A stretch of DNA of 57,059 bases from Yersinia ruckeri ATCC 29473 (GTDB lineage Bacteria > Pseudomonadota > Gammaproteobacteria > Enterobacterales > Enterobacteriaceae), in the NCBI RefSeq assembly GCF_000754815.1, contig NZ_KN150748.1, positions 3,957-61,015 on the forward strand, given 5' to 3'. The notes under the pieces are model-generated. The model was not told the DNA's origin. It searched no databases and worked only from the letters and a program-made list of their open reading frames with translations. Shown here piece by piece: positions 24,324 through 33,883 of the stretch. Each line of letters begins with the position of its first letter. Positions within the stretch are counted from its first letter, which is position 1. Made by a program: the position numbers and the translations under genes.

Positions 24324-25280
24324 TCAGTTCTGACTGCGGTACTGATTTAACAGGGAAAGCCAGGTCGATGGCTTTATCGAATCAGCGGTGATATTGCCGG
24401 AAATCAGCTCAGGGTTTGGGATAAGTGCGATGTGCCTGAGACGTTGCTGTAGGTCTTCGCGCAGGCGATCCCGTGCCTGCAGTAGCGCCTGACCAAACTC
24501 ACCGGGATGACAGGTCCCCCAGAAGGCTTCGGCTTCTGCGCGATGCTCTGCCAGCCAGCGGAGAATAGTTGTAGCACCCTGTTTCTGGCGTTTATCCCCC
24601 TGTTGTCTGGCGATGCTCACCGTTCTGAGCAGATGACTGATGTCTGCCGGCGAAAGCTCAGGGAGGTAAACCATGACACCATCATTAGCACCCAGGTTAT
24701 TGAGGTGACGACTGCAGGCGCATACCGGACAAGCTACGCCAAGGTTGGTATCTGCCGTGTCCTCCGGATTACTGTTTCGAAATATCAGGGCGTTATGCTT
24801 ACTGGTGTAGCCGCAAAAGTCACAGCAGTCGTCGGTAAGCTTTCTGGCCCTGCGACGTATTGCTGGGGAATGAACCGCGCTTTCATGGCCCCATATTTGT
24901 TGCTCAATGCCAAAATTTTGCTGTCGGCGCGGCAGCGTCAGACGCAGCAGTTCGACATTGATATTAGCCCAGCGGCGAAAAGCCTTCAGGAGTCGTTCTG
25001 TCAGCGGCACCTGCGGGGTACTCTGTTTTATTGCCTTCAGGTGTTCTGTGAGCGGTGTCAGAGGTAAAAGCACAACGTCGCAGTCATAACCTGCCTCATG
25101 ACGAGTCATGCTGCAGTAATAAAAGTGGCTGACCAGCGGTGTGAGCAACTGGCAGAGGGTGAGATTATCTGGCTCATCAAGCTGGATAGCTGGGGTGTCT
25201 GTGTCGCCGTCATCACCGGGCAGACAGGGCTCCAGCGTAACGGGGAACAGGGCACTCACGTTTTCCGGGAACAGGTTCAC
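24324..25280 (-). CDS. traT: TraT, IcmJ/DotN-like zinc protein
   Basis: 318 residues with a GTG start (AGGAG nine bases upstream). The centre has two Cys pairs: CDFCGYTSKH and, after about 30 residues, CPVCACSRHL, with His residues nearby. This fits the zinc-binding HNH-like core of IcmJ/DotN. In Legionella, DotN belongs to the coupling complex with DotL and DotM; the same partner role with TrbC/TrbA is inferred. The N-terminal 100 residues extend beyond the compact DotN core. It lies upstream of traU, as IcmJ does next to IcmB. Confidence 0.75.
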   Translation of the reverse strand: MNLFPENVSALFPVTLEPCLPGDDGDTDTPAIQLDEPDNLTLCQLLTPLVSHFYYCSMTRHEAGYDCDVVLLPLTPLTEHLKAIKQSTPQVPLTERLLKAFRRWANINVELLRLTLPRRQQNFGIEQQIWGHESAVHSPAIRRRARKLTDDCCDFCGYTSKHNALIFRNSNPEDTADTNLGVACPVCACSRHLNNLGANDGVMVYLPELSPADISHLLRTVSIARQQGDKRQKQGATTILRWLAEHRAEAEAFWGTCHPGEFGQALLQARDRLREDLQQRLRHIALIPNPELISGNITADSIKPSTWLSLLNQYRSQN

Positions 25281-25340
25281 GTGTTTGGACTCCTTCTGTC
25301 TGATTGAAACCCCGGTGCAGGTGCACCGGGGGATGGCGAT

Positions 25341-25724
25341 TTAGCCCACATCAACCGGATTCAACTGGATAGTGCTCTGGCCTTTCTTGATGAACTGATC
25401 GATGGCAATAAGGATGAAGCCAGCACCAAACGCTGTCAGCACCCAGCCCCATGAGATTTGGGGATTTTTCTTCTTAGCTACCCAAAGGATCACCCCTACA
25501 ATTACGAGGCCGATGCCACCAAATTTGGCCAGTTTCAGCAGGCTTTTTCCTGAGTTGTCTGCACCATCAGCTACGCCGTCCAGCATTTCGAAAATACCGT
25601 CGGCAGCATGGGCTGGCAGTGTCACAGTACCCAGACCCGCGACGAGTGCAGATGTCAGACGCACTTGCAGGGAAGACAGTGCCAGCCAGAGACGGACGGA
25701 AACAAACAGAGAAACATTACGCAT
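25341..25724 (-). CDS. traR: TraR, IcmD-like small membrane protein
   Basis: 127 residues. A long N-terminal export signal (ending near VTLPAHA/ADG) is followed by two membrane segments (GGIGLVIVGVILWVA and WGWVLTAFGAGFILIAI). This matches TraR/IcmD in size and topology. A GAGGT ribosome binding site is seven bases from the ATG. It lies between traQ and traT. Confidence 0.85.
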   Translation of the reverse strand: MRNVSLFVSVRLWLALSSLQVRLTSALVAGLGTVTLPAHAADGIFEMLDGVADGADNSGKSLLKLAKFGGIGLVIVGVILWVAKKKNPQISWGWVLTAFGAGFILIAIDQFIKKGQSTIQLNPVDVG

Positions 25725-25748
25725 TTTGACTACCTCATTGTTGTTGAA

Positions 25749-26276
25749 TTAATTCCAGGTCAGACCCAGTGTTTTTTGCAGTGCATTCAGTAATTCGGGG
25801 TTACAGGCCAGCAGGATGCCGGTGATGGCCATGACCAGGCCTGTGCCGATGTCTTCACGGGCGGACAGGCCTGTATGGCCGTCAACCAGAGAACGCCGAG
25901 CGCGAACCACACCCATGTAAAAGAACAGCACGCCAACTGCCCGCAACAGCGTGAGGACAGCATCAATAGCCAGTTTTGCCTGCCCCATGGAGTCCGGGGC
26001 ATAGGCGATCGCGTCGAATGACACATCACCAAAGCTCAATGTGTGCGCGGCCTTGTTCATCATCTGTTGCAGGGCGATAAGTGCGCCGCCTAGGCAGACT
26101 GAGGCCAGCGCTTTCACGCTGCTTGTGGGCTTGCCGCTGCGTGAATTGCGGACTATGGATACCAGCGTGGCAATACAACCACCCAGGCCGAACATAAATC
26201 CCAGAGCAAGAACAAGTCGTATCCCGCTGGTCTTTAGGCCATCAGCCACATGGACCAGGATTTGAATGGCGTCCAT
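25749..26276 (-). CDS. traQ: TraQ, IcmC/DotE-like membrane protein
   Basis: 175 residues with four hydrophobic segments (about 20-45, 60-75, 105-128 and 145-162), for example GIRLVLALGFMFGLGGCIAT. The size and topology match TraQ/IcmC. Its ATG overlaps the traP stop by one base. It is expected in the inner membrane with TraR. Confidence 0.85.
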   Translation of the reverse strand: MDAIQILVHVADGLKTSGIRLVLALGFMFGLGGCIATLVSIVRNSRSGKPTSSVKALASVCLGGALIALQQMMNKAAHTLSFGDVSFDAIAYAPDSMGQAKLAIDAVLTLLRAVGVLFFYMGVVRARRSLVDGHTGLSAREDIGTGLVMAITGILLACNPELLNALQKTLGLTWN

Positions 26277-27031
26277 CAGCCCCCCTGGTGAATTACACCT
26301 TTGTCAGTGACGACAACCCGGCGCTGGGTATCGATGCTGCGAATAGTCATGCCTTGCAGAACATCTCCAGCCTGAACGGACCAGGTACTACCGTTGTGTG
26401 TTATCCACGCCATGCCGGGATACACCGTGTTAACTCGCCAACCGGTAACGCCGGTGGTTTTGGATAGTGTTGATGGGGGGCGGGAGGTTTTTTTAATCGG
26501 AGTCACTTTTCCGGCTGTTGTTGGGATCGGTGATTGCGCAACGGGTTTTGCAGTCAGTGCGTGCAGCTGAGCTTCCAGTGCAGCCAGACGTTGTTCTACA
26601 TTCCCTGTGCGCCCATTCAGTACCGTAATCGCCTCCCGGTTGGCGGCGCTGTACTGCTTCATTTCCTCTGAGTCAGTGGCTATGAAGGCGGGCGACGCGG
26701 GTGTGGAAATGGGGAGGGGGTGCGCTAACGAAATTGGCTCAGAAGTAGAGGCCGGTGTAACCGGCTGGGACACCTGCTGTGCGCGCTCATCCGGGATGAA
26801 TGCCCGGGAGGGCGGTGAGTCTGGCCAGACGGCGTACACAGTGAGCGCAATGAGGGCCGCGCCAGCAACCAGTAGCGTGCTCAGGTCATAGCCGAAAAAC
26901 TGGCGTTTCTTCGGTTTTTCGTCAGATACCTGAGGAGCAGAGGGTTCGGGTTCTTCTGTTGTTATGGTGTTATCTGTGGGCAACAGGGAAGCGTCCGGTG
27001 CAAGGTCCGGATCAAAATAGTCTTCTTTCAT
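26276..27031 (-). CDS. traP: TraP, DotF/IcmG-like membrane protein
   Basis: 251 residues: an acidic cytoplasmic N-terminus, one membrane segment (LSTLLVAGAALIALTVYAVW, about 50-69), a Pro-rich linker, a short coiled coil (VEQRLAALEAQLHALTA) and a C-terminal domain (TGWRVNTVYPGMAWITHNGS). The bitopic layout with a coiled coil fits TraP/DotF, an inner-membrane component around the core complex. It overlaps traQ by one base and lies 11 bp after traO. Confidence 0.85.
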   Translation of the reverse strand: MKEDYFDPDLAPDASLLPTDNTITTEEPEPSAPQVSDEKPKKRQFFGYDLSTLLVAGAALIALTVYAVWPDSPPSRAFIPDERAQQVSQPVTPASTSEPISLAHPLPISTPASPAFIATDSEEMKQYSAANREAITVLNGRTGNVEQRLAALEAQLHALTAKPVAQSPIPTTAGKVTPIKKTSRPPSTLSKTTGVTGWRVNTVYPGMAWITHNGSTWSVQAGDVLQGMTIRSIDTQRRVVVTDKGVIHQGG

Positions 27032-27042
27032 GGTGTGTCTCT

Positions 27043-28296
27043 TCAGGGGTGTGTTGCGGGGGCAAAGGTTCCGGCTGGCTGGATGCGCAGGCCTGCTGAT
27101 GCGGCATCTGCCGTCGTGGTGGTTTCTTTATCGCTCTCTTTGACTGCGGTCATAAAGAGCAGGGCGACACTCTGGCCGCGATCGACGAGAACCTGCTTAA
27201 CCGGCAGCTTCTGGGCATCGCTGGCAATGACCTGACCAGCCTGTTGAGCGGCACCGCCGAGGACTGTACCGGCAACGGCTGTTCCGTTTGGCATGCCGAC
27301 GCGACCTTCGAGGGTGTTGTAGCCATTACTCAGGATCTGCGTATTAGCGCTGGCATAAAGTTGTCCACCCAGCCCGAGTCCGTGAGCCAGCGCGGGGAGC
27401 AGAATACGCGTGCCGTATCGGTTATTTACGCTGGATGCCACCGATGACTGCAACGTATCAGGCATTGCTGCCCAGACATCAATGCGCCATGTGTCCTTAT
27501 TCCAGGTCATTTTGGTGAAATGAATATTGACGCCGTCACCTGCCAGCTGAACACCGTTAGCCATCAGCGTTGCTCCGGCATAGGGACCCGCAGGGATGTG
27601 AGCCAGCACCTGAGAGTTGGTGTTGTCAGAATCGACTGCCGTATCGATAACCCCACCTGGTCGGCTCCCTGCTGGGATCACCACATTGTCGGTATTTCTG
27701 GACGTGCTTCCTGATAGCGTCGCCGACGTTAGCGTCGGTGCCAGGCTCTCCGTCCAGCTTGCGTAAACACTCACCGGGGTTCCTCCCGGATTACCTCCTG
27801 CCTGACCACCAGTCATGCCGGTAATGCTGGCAATTTGTCCAGCAGGTGCGGCTCGCTGGATAACTAGCTCTTTCAGCATGGCTTCCAGAGCCTTCTTACG
27901 GTCCGGATCGATACCCGTCGGGGCGGGCTGTGATTGCTGAGAATACCCGGATGGTGTCGGTGTTTGCGGCGCTGGCAAAGGCACCTGAGATATTGGTGGA
28001 ACCTGTCTCACAGTTCCTGAGCCGACAGAGGCGATGAAACTGGTGTTAGCTGCCTGTGCCTGTTTTGCACCTTCCGCATTATTCTCACGAAGTATTTCCC
28101 GGTATTGCGGGCTTTCTGCAGCGATTTTTCCAGAGCCGCCTGCGGTCTTATCTACGTTGATCCTAGAGGCTGGCGGAGGTGGTGTGCTTATCCACGAAAC
28201 CAGCAGAAATCCGCCGGCAATCAGCGAAAAAATCACGGTTGCGATGATGATGCCGGTTTTTTTTACGTCCCGGCTGACGTCTTTTTCGGCGGACAT
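27043..28296 (-). CDS. traO: TraO, DotG/IcmE-like core channel protein
   Basis: 417 residues from the ATG at 28296 (GGAG five bases upstream); the GTG at 28302 is too close to it. One N-terminal membrane segment (KTGIIIATVIFSLIAGGFLLV) leads to a Pro/Gln-rich periplasmic linker and a VirB10-like C-terminal domain (IPAGPYAGATLMANGVQLAG, NRYGTRILLPALAHGLGLGG). DotG spans the envelope and joins the inner-membrane complex to TraN and TraH. The start lies 3 bp from the traN stop. Confidence 0.9.
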   Translation of the reverse strand: MSAEKDVSRDVKKTGIIIATVIFSLIAGGFLLVSWISTPPPPASRINVDKTAGGSGKIAAESPQYREILRENNAEGAKQAQAANTSFIASVGSGTVRQVPPISQVPLPAPQTPTPSGYSQQSQPAPTGIDPDRKKALEAMLKELVIQRAAPAGQIASITGMTGGQAGGNPGGTPVSVYASWTESLAPTLTSATLSGSTSRNTDNVVIPAGSRPGGVIDTAVDSDNTNSQVLAHIPAGPYAGATLMANGVQLAGDGVNIHFTKMTWNKDTWRIDVWAAMPDTLQSSVASSVNNRYGTRILLPALAHGLGLGGQLYASANTQILSNGYNTLEGRVGMPNGTAVAGTVLGGAAQQAGQVIASDAQKLPVKQVLVDRGQSVALLFMTAVKESDKETTTTADAASAGLRIQPAGTFAPATHP

Positions 28297-28298
28297 AG

Positions 28299-29294
28299 TC
28301 ACTCCAGTGAAATAGTCAGATACACCGTTTTTCCGGCGTGAGAGAACGCCACTTCTGGCGTCAGGGGCAATTTATAGAGCCAGGTACCGTCGCCGGAGGC
28401 TTGCGTCAGCTCGAATTCGTCACGAATTTCGTTGCGGGAGCGGATATAAAGGTCATCTCCCATCTGCCATACTTGCGTGTCCGGCAAAGTACCCTGAGTT
28501 TTCAGTCGTCGGGCCTCTTTAGGCGGAACGCCATCAAGGAAGGCCTGCAAGGTTGGATTATTGAGGCCAATCTTCGACTGACCGGCTGGCATTTTCTTCG
28601 CCTGAGGCCCGCGCTGTGGAATACGCAGATCCAGACGGCTATCGATGACTCGAGCTCCTGTGTCGTTGCCGGCCTCGCCGCTGTTGACATCAATGATCAC
28701 CGGTACCGCCAGCCCCTTCAGATATGCCGTTACGTTTCCCCGGTCGTACTGGCGTTTTGCCTGTACGGTCATCACGCTACTGTCCGGTATAAAGCTCACA
28801 GCAAAACCATCCGGATTGCCGTTATAGGGCGGTGCTGCCAGGGGCCATGGTGCTCCCGTGTTATCCGTAAACATCAGGGTGCTAGCCTGATTCGTCGTGG
28901 TACGCAGGACCGGCAGGGAGGCTCCGGGAGAAAGATTAACGGTCAGCGTGGAAATGCGTGGAACAATATCGGCGGGTTGCCATGCTCGCCCTCTGCTCGC
29001 TTCATCCATCACTTTGCCTACCATTTCAACACCCTGGCGATTATCCAGAGGGTTGGCCTGGCTCATCGCCCATGCTTGGGCTGCAGTGGGGGGGGTGGGC
29101 GGTGGTGTCTGGAGCATCAGGGCAGTGATATCTGTTTGAGGGACTACAGGTTCGTTTTGAGGTGCTGTAGGTTTCGGTGCCGCTGGGATCTCGGTGGTTG
29201 GTGTATTACCCGTGCGGGCTGGTACCCAATCTGTCGCGAGTGCCGGGACTGCTGACAGCAGCATAACCACTGCAGTGAGAGTGAGATTTTTCAT
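28299..29294 (-). CDS. traN: TraN, DotH/IcmK-like outer-membrane core protein
   Basis: 331 residues with a signal peptide (MKNLTLTAVVMLLSAVPALA/TDW), a Pro-rich stretch (about 30-70) and a C-terminal beta-rich domain (QVWQMGDDLYIRSRNEIRDE...GKTVYLTISLE) resembling VirB9/DotH. DotH forms the outer-membrane core with the lipoproteins DotC and DotD, here TraI and TraH. It lies directly before traO. Confidence 0.9.
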   Translation of the reverse strand: MKNLTLTAVVMLLSAVPALATDWVPARTGNTPTTEIPAAPKPTAPQNEPVVPQTDITALMLQTPPPTPPTAAQAWAMSQANPLDNRQGVEMVGKVMDEASRGRAWQPADIVPRISTLTVNLSPGASLPVLRTTTNQASTLMFTDNTGAPWPLAAPPYNGNPDGFAVSFIPDSSVMTVQAKRQYDRGNVTAYLKGLAVPVIIDVNSGEAGNDTGARVIDSRLDLRIPQRGPQAKKMPAGQSKIGLNNPTLQAFLDGVPPKEARRLKTQGTLPDTQVWQMGDDLYIRSRNEIRDEFELTQASGDGTWLYKLPLTPEVAFSHAGKTVYLTISLE

Positions 29295-29312
29295 GAGAGT
29301 ACCTGAGTAAAA

Positions 29313-30035
29313 TTAGCGGGCATCGCGGGTGATGATTGATGCACCCTCAATCCCTTCCGGTTTGACGTTGACGTCAGTTCGTTGGACGCGCACGGTAAAA
29401 ATAAAGTTCTGTGGTGGCAGGCTGCGGGTTTGACCATCCAGACTCAGTGTGACTGGATACTGTATGTCCCACATATAGGGACCGTTTTCTCCCTCGCGAC
29501 CGCGTCGGTAAATTATGCCTTTGCGTGTGACGTTGGCTGACATGAGCATCTTGTCTTTAACCACTTTCTCAAACAGATTCGAATTTGTCAGGGCGCTGTA
29601 GTAGCTGGCAAATCCAGTTTCAGATAACTTTTGTTGCTGATTGCTTAGCTGTACCCGGTAGTTTTTGAAATCGAGCTGGAAAGCATCGCGGATCAACTTA
29701 TCGCCAAATGCGATGACGTCATCATCAGAATATGCAGGTTCTGAAGTGGGGTGTTGCTCCAGTACGCTGCCTTTATAGGTAGCGAAGTATTTCGTCGGCG
29801 GGTTGGCTACTTTCCAGACCAGCCAGGCGTTAACCGGCCACTGCAGCAGGCTCACCGTGGCGGCGAGCAGTGCAACCTGGAGCGCCTTACGAGCAAAGGA
29901 GGCATTGAGCATTTTCTCTTTTTGCAGCTTCAGCGCTGCCATAAATGGCACAAGATGTTTATCGAACTCGATATCAGGATTTTCTTTAGCTACAGCCGAA
30001 GAAGCCTCTACTGGGGAGGCTGGATTCTTTTTCAT
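29313..30035 (-). CDS. traM: TraM, DotI/IcmL-like inner-membrane protein
   Basis: 240 residues: a cytoplasmic N-terminus, one membrane segment (LQVALLAATVSLLQWPVNAWLVW, about 50-72) and a periplasmic VirB8-like domain (YFATYKGSVLEQ, SDDDVIAFGDKLIRDAFQLD, YPVTLSLDGQTRSLPPQNFI). DotI and TraM share this fold and form rings at the inner membrane. It starts 16 bp after traL. Confidence 0.9.
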   Translation of the reverse strand: MKKNPASPVEASSAVAKENPDIEFDKHLVPFMAALKLQKEKMLNASFARKALQVALLAATVSLLQWPVNAWLVWKVANPPTKYFATYKGSVLEQHPTSEPAYSDDDVIAFGDKLIRDAFQLDFKNYRVQLSNQQQKLSETGFASYYSALTNSNLFEKVVKDKMLMSANVTRKGIIYRRGREGENGPYMWDIQYPVTLSLDGQTRSLPPQNFIFTVRVQRTDVNVKPEGIEGASIITRDAR

Positions 30036-30051
30036 CGTTGAATTACTTCCG

Positions 30052-30507
30052 TCAGTTCAGAGAAATGAAAGAGGAACTGCCGCCACTGGTCGCGGAACTT
30101 ATCGGTGCAGAAGTGACAGACTGACTCTGTGGTGCGGGAACGTAAGAGCTATATGACGACAGATTGGCGGAGGAGGGTAAATCTCCCCACGGATCAATAG
30201 TGGACGGGACATAGTCATTAATTTTGTCTCGTGCCGCCTTGCAGATTTTCTGGCCAATCTGGTTCATCATATCTGCCAGATTAGGAAATGTGGGGGCGGT
30301 GATTGTGGTGGAAATATTTCCCAGACAGTCACCCAATGACGCCGAAACGTTGTTTTGACGTTGTGACCAGGCTTCAGCTGCAGCTTTAGCACGATTGTAG
30401 CCCGTCTCGCGGCCTACCTGAGCTGCGGTACCTGCACGGCAGGAGGTTGCCTCTGCAGCGGGAAGGCACGCTAGGAATAAAAGTGTGAAACAGAGTGTAC
30501 GTCGCAT
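30052..30507 (-). CDS. traL: TraL, exported transfer protein
   Basis: About 151 residues. Of two adjacent ATGs (30510 and 30507) the second is better spaced from GAGG. A signal peptide (MRRTLCFTLLFLACLPAAEA/TSC) is followed by a helical region with three Cys residues and a Ser-rich tail. Position between the primase and traM matches R64 TraL; sequence recognition is weaker than for the neighbours. The cysteines are possible substrates of TrbB. Confidence 0.7.
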   Translation of the reverse strand: MRRTLCFTLLFLACLPAAEATSCRAGTAAQVGRETGYNRAKAAAEAWSQRQNNVSASLGDCLGNISTTITAPTFPNLADMMNQIGQKICKAARDKINDYVPSTIDPWGDLPSSANLSSYSSYVPAPQSQSVTSAPISSATSGGSSSFISLN

Positions 30508-30514
30508 CATGACC

Positions 30515-33500
30515 TCACATTGGCTGTGGTTGGATAGCCGGCTTTACCTGCGCACGGGGAGACTGAACAGGGTCTTCAGCCTTCGGTGGTGTATATGCCT
30601 GAGAGAACCCCAGTTTGCAGTGCAGGGCCGGCGGGATCTTTTCCGGAGTAACCAGTGGTACGGCAAATTTTGGCGCATCTTTTCCTTTCATTTGAAATGC
30701 AAAAGTGTCGAAATTAGCCGTGCCATTTTTCACCGTATTTACCGCTGAAGCATGCCCGATGAGGTGCACAGAACCGTTATCCTGAACGGTATTGAGCGCG
30801 AGATACGTATTGCCATTCCCGCCAGTGCAAATGCGAGCCAGTACGTTTCTAAGTTCTCCCTCATGGCGAATAATGCCCTGAAGATAATCACCATGCCCTT
30901 TCACCAGATGTGCCTGCAGCTCACCATCGGCGGCGAGCGCATGCATCACCACGGATCCGGCCGCTTTGGAATGAGGAGGGACCGGCGCATCAACCGGCGG
31001 TGTCCCTGGTGCGGGCTGACCTTTGCCATCCGGACCGGTGTACAGCAACCCGTGGCCACTGGCGTCAGGCATGGTAAGTGGTAGATTTGCTGCCTGAATG
31101 ATCTGCTGTTGTAACTTCCAGAAAGCGTTACCGTCGTAGGCGGCAAGTTCCGCCGGTGCGACGGCGTTTCTGTCCTCAACAAGTAGCCGGTTGTCCATGA
31201 CCGGGGAGACTGTCCAGTGGTTGCGATGGGTGTCGAGCCGTTCAAACCCAGTAACCTTACCGTCGGCATCTTTCACCGGCACGTTCACGGTGACCGGCTT
31301 CTTACCAAGGAATTGCAGTTTCACCATATCGCCGGGCTGCTTACCGCTGTCCTTCAACGCCTGCTCAAGCTCGACACCCCAGAAGGTTTTGTTACCGCCT
31401 TTGGTGCGCATCTGCAGATAAAAGCTGTCGGTTTTGGTTTTATCAAACTGGTATGGTGCTTTGCCAGCATCCAGCAGCTTGCCTGTGAGACCGGTGCGCA
31501 GCGTCTCTTTTTCAACCGTTGTCAGCTCCGGCGCAGCAGGTTGGGCGGGTGCTTCACTGGCCGCTGAGGCTGAAGGGGAGATCACCGGCGAATCAGCTGC
31601 AGCTTGTGCCGGGGCTGGCTCAACTGAGGGATTTGCGGGTCCGATATCCAGTCCGTTCTGTGGCACAGTATTCTCTGCCCGAGCTTTCAACAGTGCTTCG
31701 AACTGTTCACGTTGCTGTGGGTTTTTAAGGTGAACCTCAATGTTGTGATCTGCAATCAGCGCCATAGTCCTCTGGATAAACGCTTCGCTGCCAGTAATTT
31801 CTACTGCACCGCGCTGATTGGCTTTTGCGGAAAGCAGAGCCGCTAGGATCATGCGGTCATTCTCGCTGGCTTCAGGGGAGGCCATTACGATGCGATCGCC
31901 GTAATCACGGAAGGCATCCTGGCCATCGAGAGCGTATACCCACGTGCGGTCTTCCTGTCGGCTGCTGAGACCCTGCAGCAGTTCATCGAGATTGATACGC
32001 GGTACCGGATCTTCCTGCGGACTAACGTCACCGGCATGACGACCAAAGGTGAAGTTAAAGCCGTTCTCTTCGGCAGGTATATCCTGCGGTTCGGTCGGCG
32101 AAGCCGTATTCACTACTGGCGTTTCCCTGTCACTCAGTACCGGTAGCACTTCGGGATCCGGCGTTACGCCAACAGGACTCTCGGGCGGCTGCTGTGGTGA
32201 TGGCTCGGGGGATGTCGGCAACGCATCTGGCGGTGAAATATTCGCGTCAGGTAAGGCGGCTGCCGGGTCAGCAAGAACGCCGATATCTGTCGGATGTTGA
32301 CTGGCTTCAGTTGGCGCGGATTCGGTATCGCCGGGTTGCAATGTTGCATCAATAGACGCAATTCCTGCATCAAATGGTTGTGAAATTGCTATTTCTGGTT
32401 CGTTTTCTGCGTTAACCGGGGGTATTTCTGCATCAGATGGTGCAGGTGTGGCTTCAGTAGGTGCTGATACAGCTTCTGCCGGTTCGCTGCTGTTCTGCCC
32501 GACGAGGTGGTCTTCACTTTCCGGGGACTGTGAAGAAGACTCCTGCTGCATGTAAGCCGCATATTCTGCGATATCAGCAGGTTCCGGTAATTGCTCTTCA
32601 GGATCGTCCTGTCTGAGGTTGGTTTCTGGCATAGGATGTTCCTTTGTGAAGGTCTGACGCCAGTCAGGGAGTAAAGGGTCAAGAACTGGAGACAGCTGAT
32701 CGCGTACGGCATCGAGTCCCCGTGATGAATGAATGTCGTTGAAATCGCTGAATGAACCGGTGCCGGCGAATGCCTGTGCGCGTTCACTTTCAGTAAATTG
32801 TGGGATGATATAGGTGCCATCAATAGCCGTTGCGGCCTCCCGAGCTTTATTGAGTCCTTTGTTATCGGTTTTCGTGAAGTCATCTTCGCCAAGGATGATG
32901 TGGGCCGCATCGGGATAAAGAGCTTTAAGGTTTCGTGACACCGTCACCATGTTGCCAGCGTCGACCGTCATCACAACCGGAGTCCCGGTGGCCTGATGCA
33001 GGCTTGCCGCAGTGGCATATCCTTCTGCATAGAGAATGGGGAGTTGTGGGTTTAGTTCGCCGCCAACGACGAAGTAATTACCGGTCTTCTCAGCATCCTT
33101 CTTCAGGTTTTTGGTACCGTCGGGCTTGATGTATTGCAGCGTGCGAAGTTCGCCGGCGGTATTGCGCAGCGGAATGACCAGATTGTCGTATTTATCTAGG
33201 CGAACCCCGTCTACTGCCGGCACACCTTTTCGGGCCAGGTAAGTGTGAGTATCCGGTGCCGGTGGCATCTTGCTCCATTGCCGCGCCAGGGTTTTGCCCA
33301 TCTGCGCAAATTCCAGCTGAGATTGTATCTGCCGGTCCCAGCGCTTTTGGGCGGCCAGTGCCCGATGTTTTATTGCCTCTGCTGGGTCATAGGTATGTGA
33401 GCCGGTGGAGGTCCAGTTCACCTTGCCTTCGCTTGCCCGGTGATTCTCGTACCATCCAGCAGGTCGGCCATCCATGAATCCCTGATAAACACCAGAACCT

Positions 33501-33874
33501 CCGGGATAATCTCCATTTTTGTTTTTATGTTGTGAGGTGTTTTTTTGACCGTCAACATATACACGATGTTTCTTTCCATCCAATTCAGGTAAATCGCCAG
33601 CGGGAAATATAAAACCCGCATCCTGAAGCACTTGTGCAAATTCTTCTGCAGGCGTCAGATTATTGGTGGTGGTCTGGTTTGGTTGAGAGACGGTATTTTC
33701 AGGTACCCAGGGCTTTACCTTCTCAAGGTCGGCGTCTGGTTTTGCGAACCAGAGTTTTTCTGAACGATCATACTCAAGGGCATAATCTCCATCAGCAAGA
33801 CGCCCGGCCGCGCGTAATGCGTCCTTTTTGTTATCCGGCATAATGGTGAGATAAGTACGTTTCTGCATTGTCAT
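30515..33874 (-). CDS. Plasmid DNA primase (SogL/TraC-like) with LPD7-like domain
   Basis: 1119 residues. The N-terminal 60 residues resemble DUF5710. A primase/TOPRIM part follows, with KGVPAVDGVRLDKYDNLVIP and the TOPRIM Glu in LYAEGYATAASLHQATG and GEDD downstream. Residues about 430-610 are a long Pro/Ala/Asp/Glu linker of degenerate repeats around P-x-DA. Then come an LPD7-like domain (EDRTWVYALDGQDAFRDYGD) and a C-terminal domain with LGKKPVTVNVPV. Such primases are made in the donor, may be transported to the recipient, and prime second-strand synthesis. It sits between traK and traL as sog does in R64. Confidence 0.85.
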   Translation of the reverse strand: MTMQKRTYLTIMPDNKKDALRAAGRLADGDYALEYDRSEKLWFAKPDADLEKVKPWVPENTVSQPNQTTTNNLTPAEEFAQVLQDAGFIFPAGDLPELDGKKHRVYVDGQKNTSQHKNKNGDYPGGSGVYQGFMDGRPAGWYENHRASEGKVNWTSTGSHTYDPAEAIKHRALAAQKRWDRQIQSQLEFAQMGKTLARQWSKMPPAPDTHTYLARKGVPAVDGVRLDKYDNLVIPLRNTAGELRTLQYIKPDGTKNLKKDAEKTGNYFVVGGELNPQLPILYAEGYATAASLHQATGTPVVMTVDAGNMVTVSRNLKALYPDAAHIILGEDDFTKTDNKGLNKAREAATAIDGTYIIPQFTESERAQAFAGTGSFSDFNDIHSSRGLDAVRDQLSPVLDPLLPDWRQTFTKEHPMPETNLRQDDPEEQLPEPADIAEYAAYMQQESSSQSPESEDHLVGQNSSEPAEAVSAPTEATPAPSDAEIPPVNAENEPEIAISQPFDAGIASIDATLQPGDTESAPTEASQHPTDIGVLADPAAALPDANISPPDALPTSPEPSPQQPPESPVGVTPDPEVLPVLSDRETPVVNTASPTEPQDIPAEENGFNFTFGRHAGDVSPQEDPVPRINLDELLQGLSSRQEDRTWVYALDGQDAFRDYGDRIVMASPEASENDRMILAALLSAKANQRGAVEITGSEAFIQRTMALIADHNIEVHLKNPQQREQFEALLKARAENTVPQNGLDIGPANPSVEPAPAQAAADSPVISPSASAASEAPAQPAAPELTTVEKETLRTGLTGKLLDAGKAPYQFDKTKTDSFYLQMRTKGGNKTFWGVELEQALKDSGKQPGDMVKLQFLGKKPVTVNVPVKDADGKVTGFERLDTHRNHWTVSPVMDNRLLVEDRNAVAPAELAAYDGNAFWKLQQQIIQAANLPLTMPDASGHGLLYTGPDGKGQPAPGTPPVDAPVPPHSKAAGSVVMHALAADGELQAHLVKGHGDYLQGIIRHEGELRNVLARICTGGNGNTYLALNTVQDNGSVHLIGHASAVNTVKNGTANFDTFAFQMKGKDAPKFAVPLVTPEKIPPALHCKLGFSQAYTPPKAEDPVQSPRAQVKPAIQPQPM

Positions 33875-33883
33875 GTTCCTCTG

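Noticed and set aside
28338-29255. 305-residue plus-strand frame opposite traN
   Set aside because: Mirror frame of traN, Arg/Cys/Gly-rich, no upstream signals.
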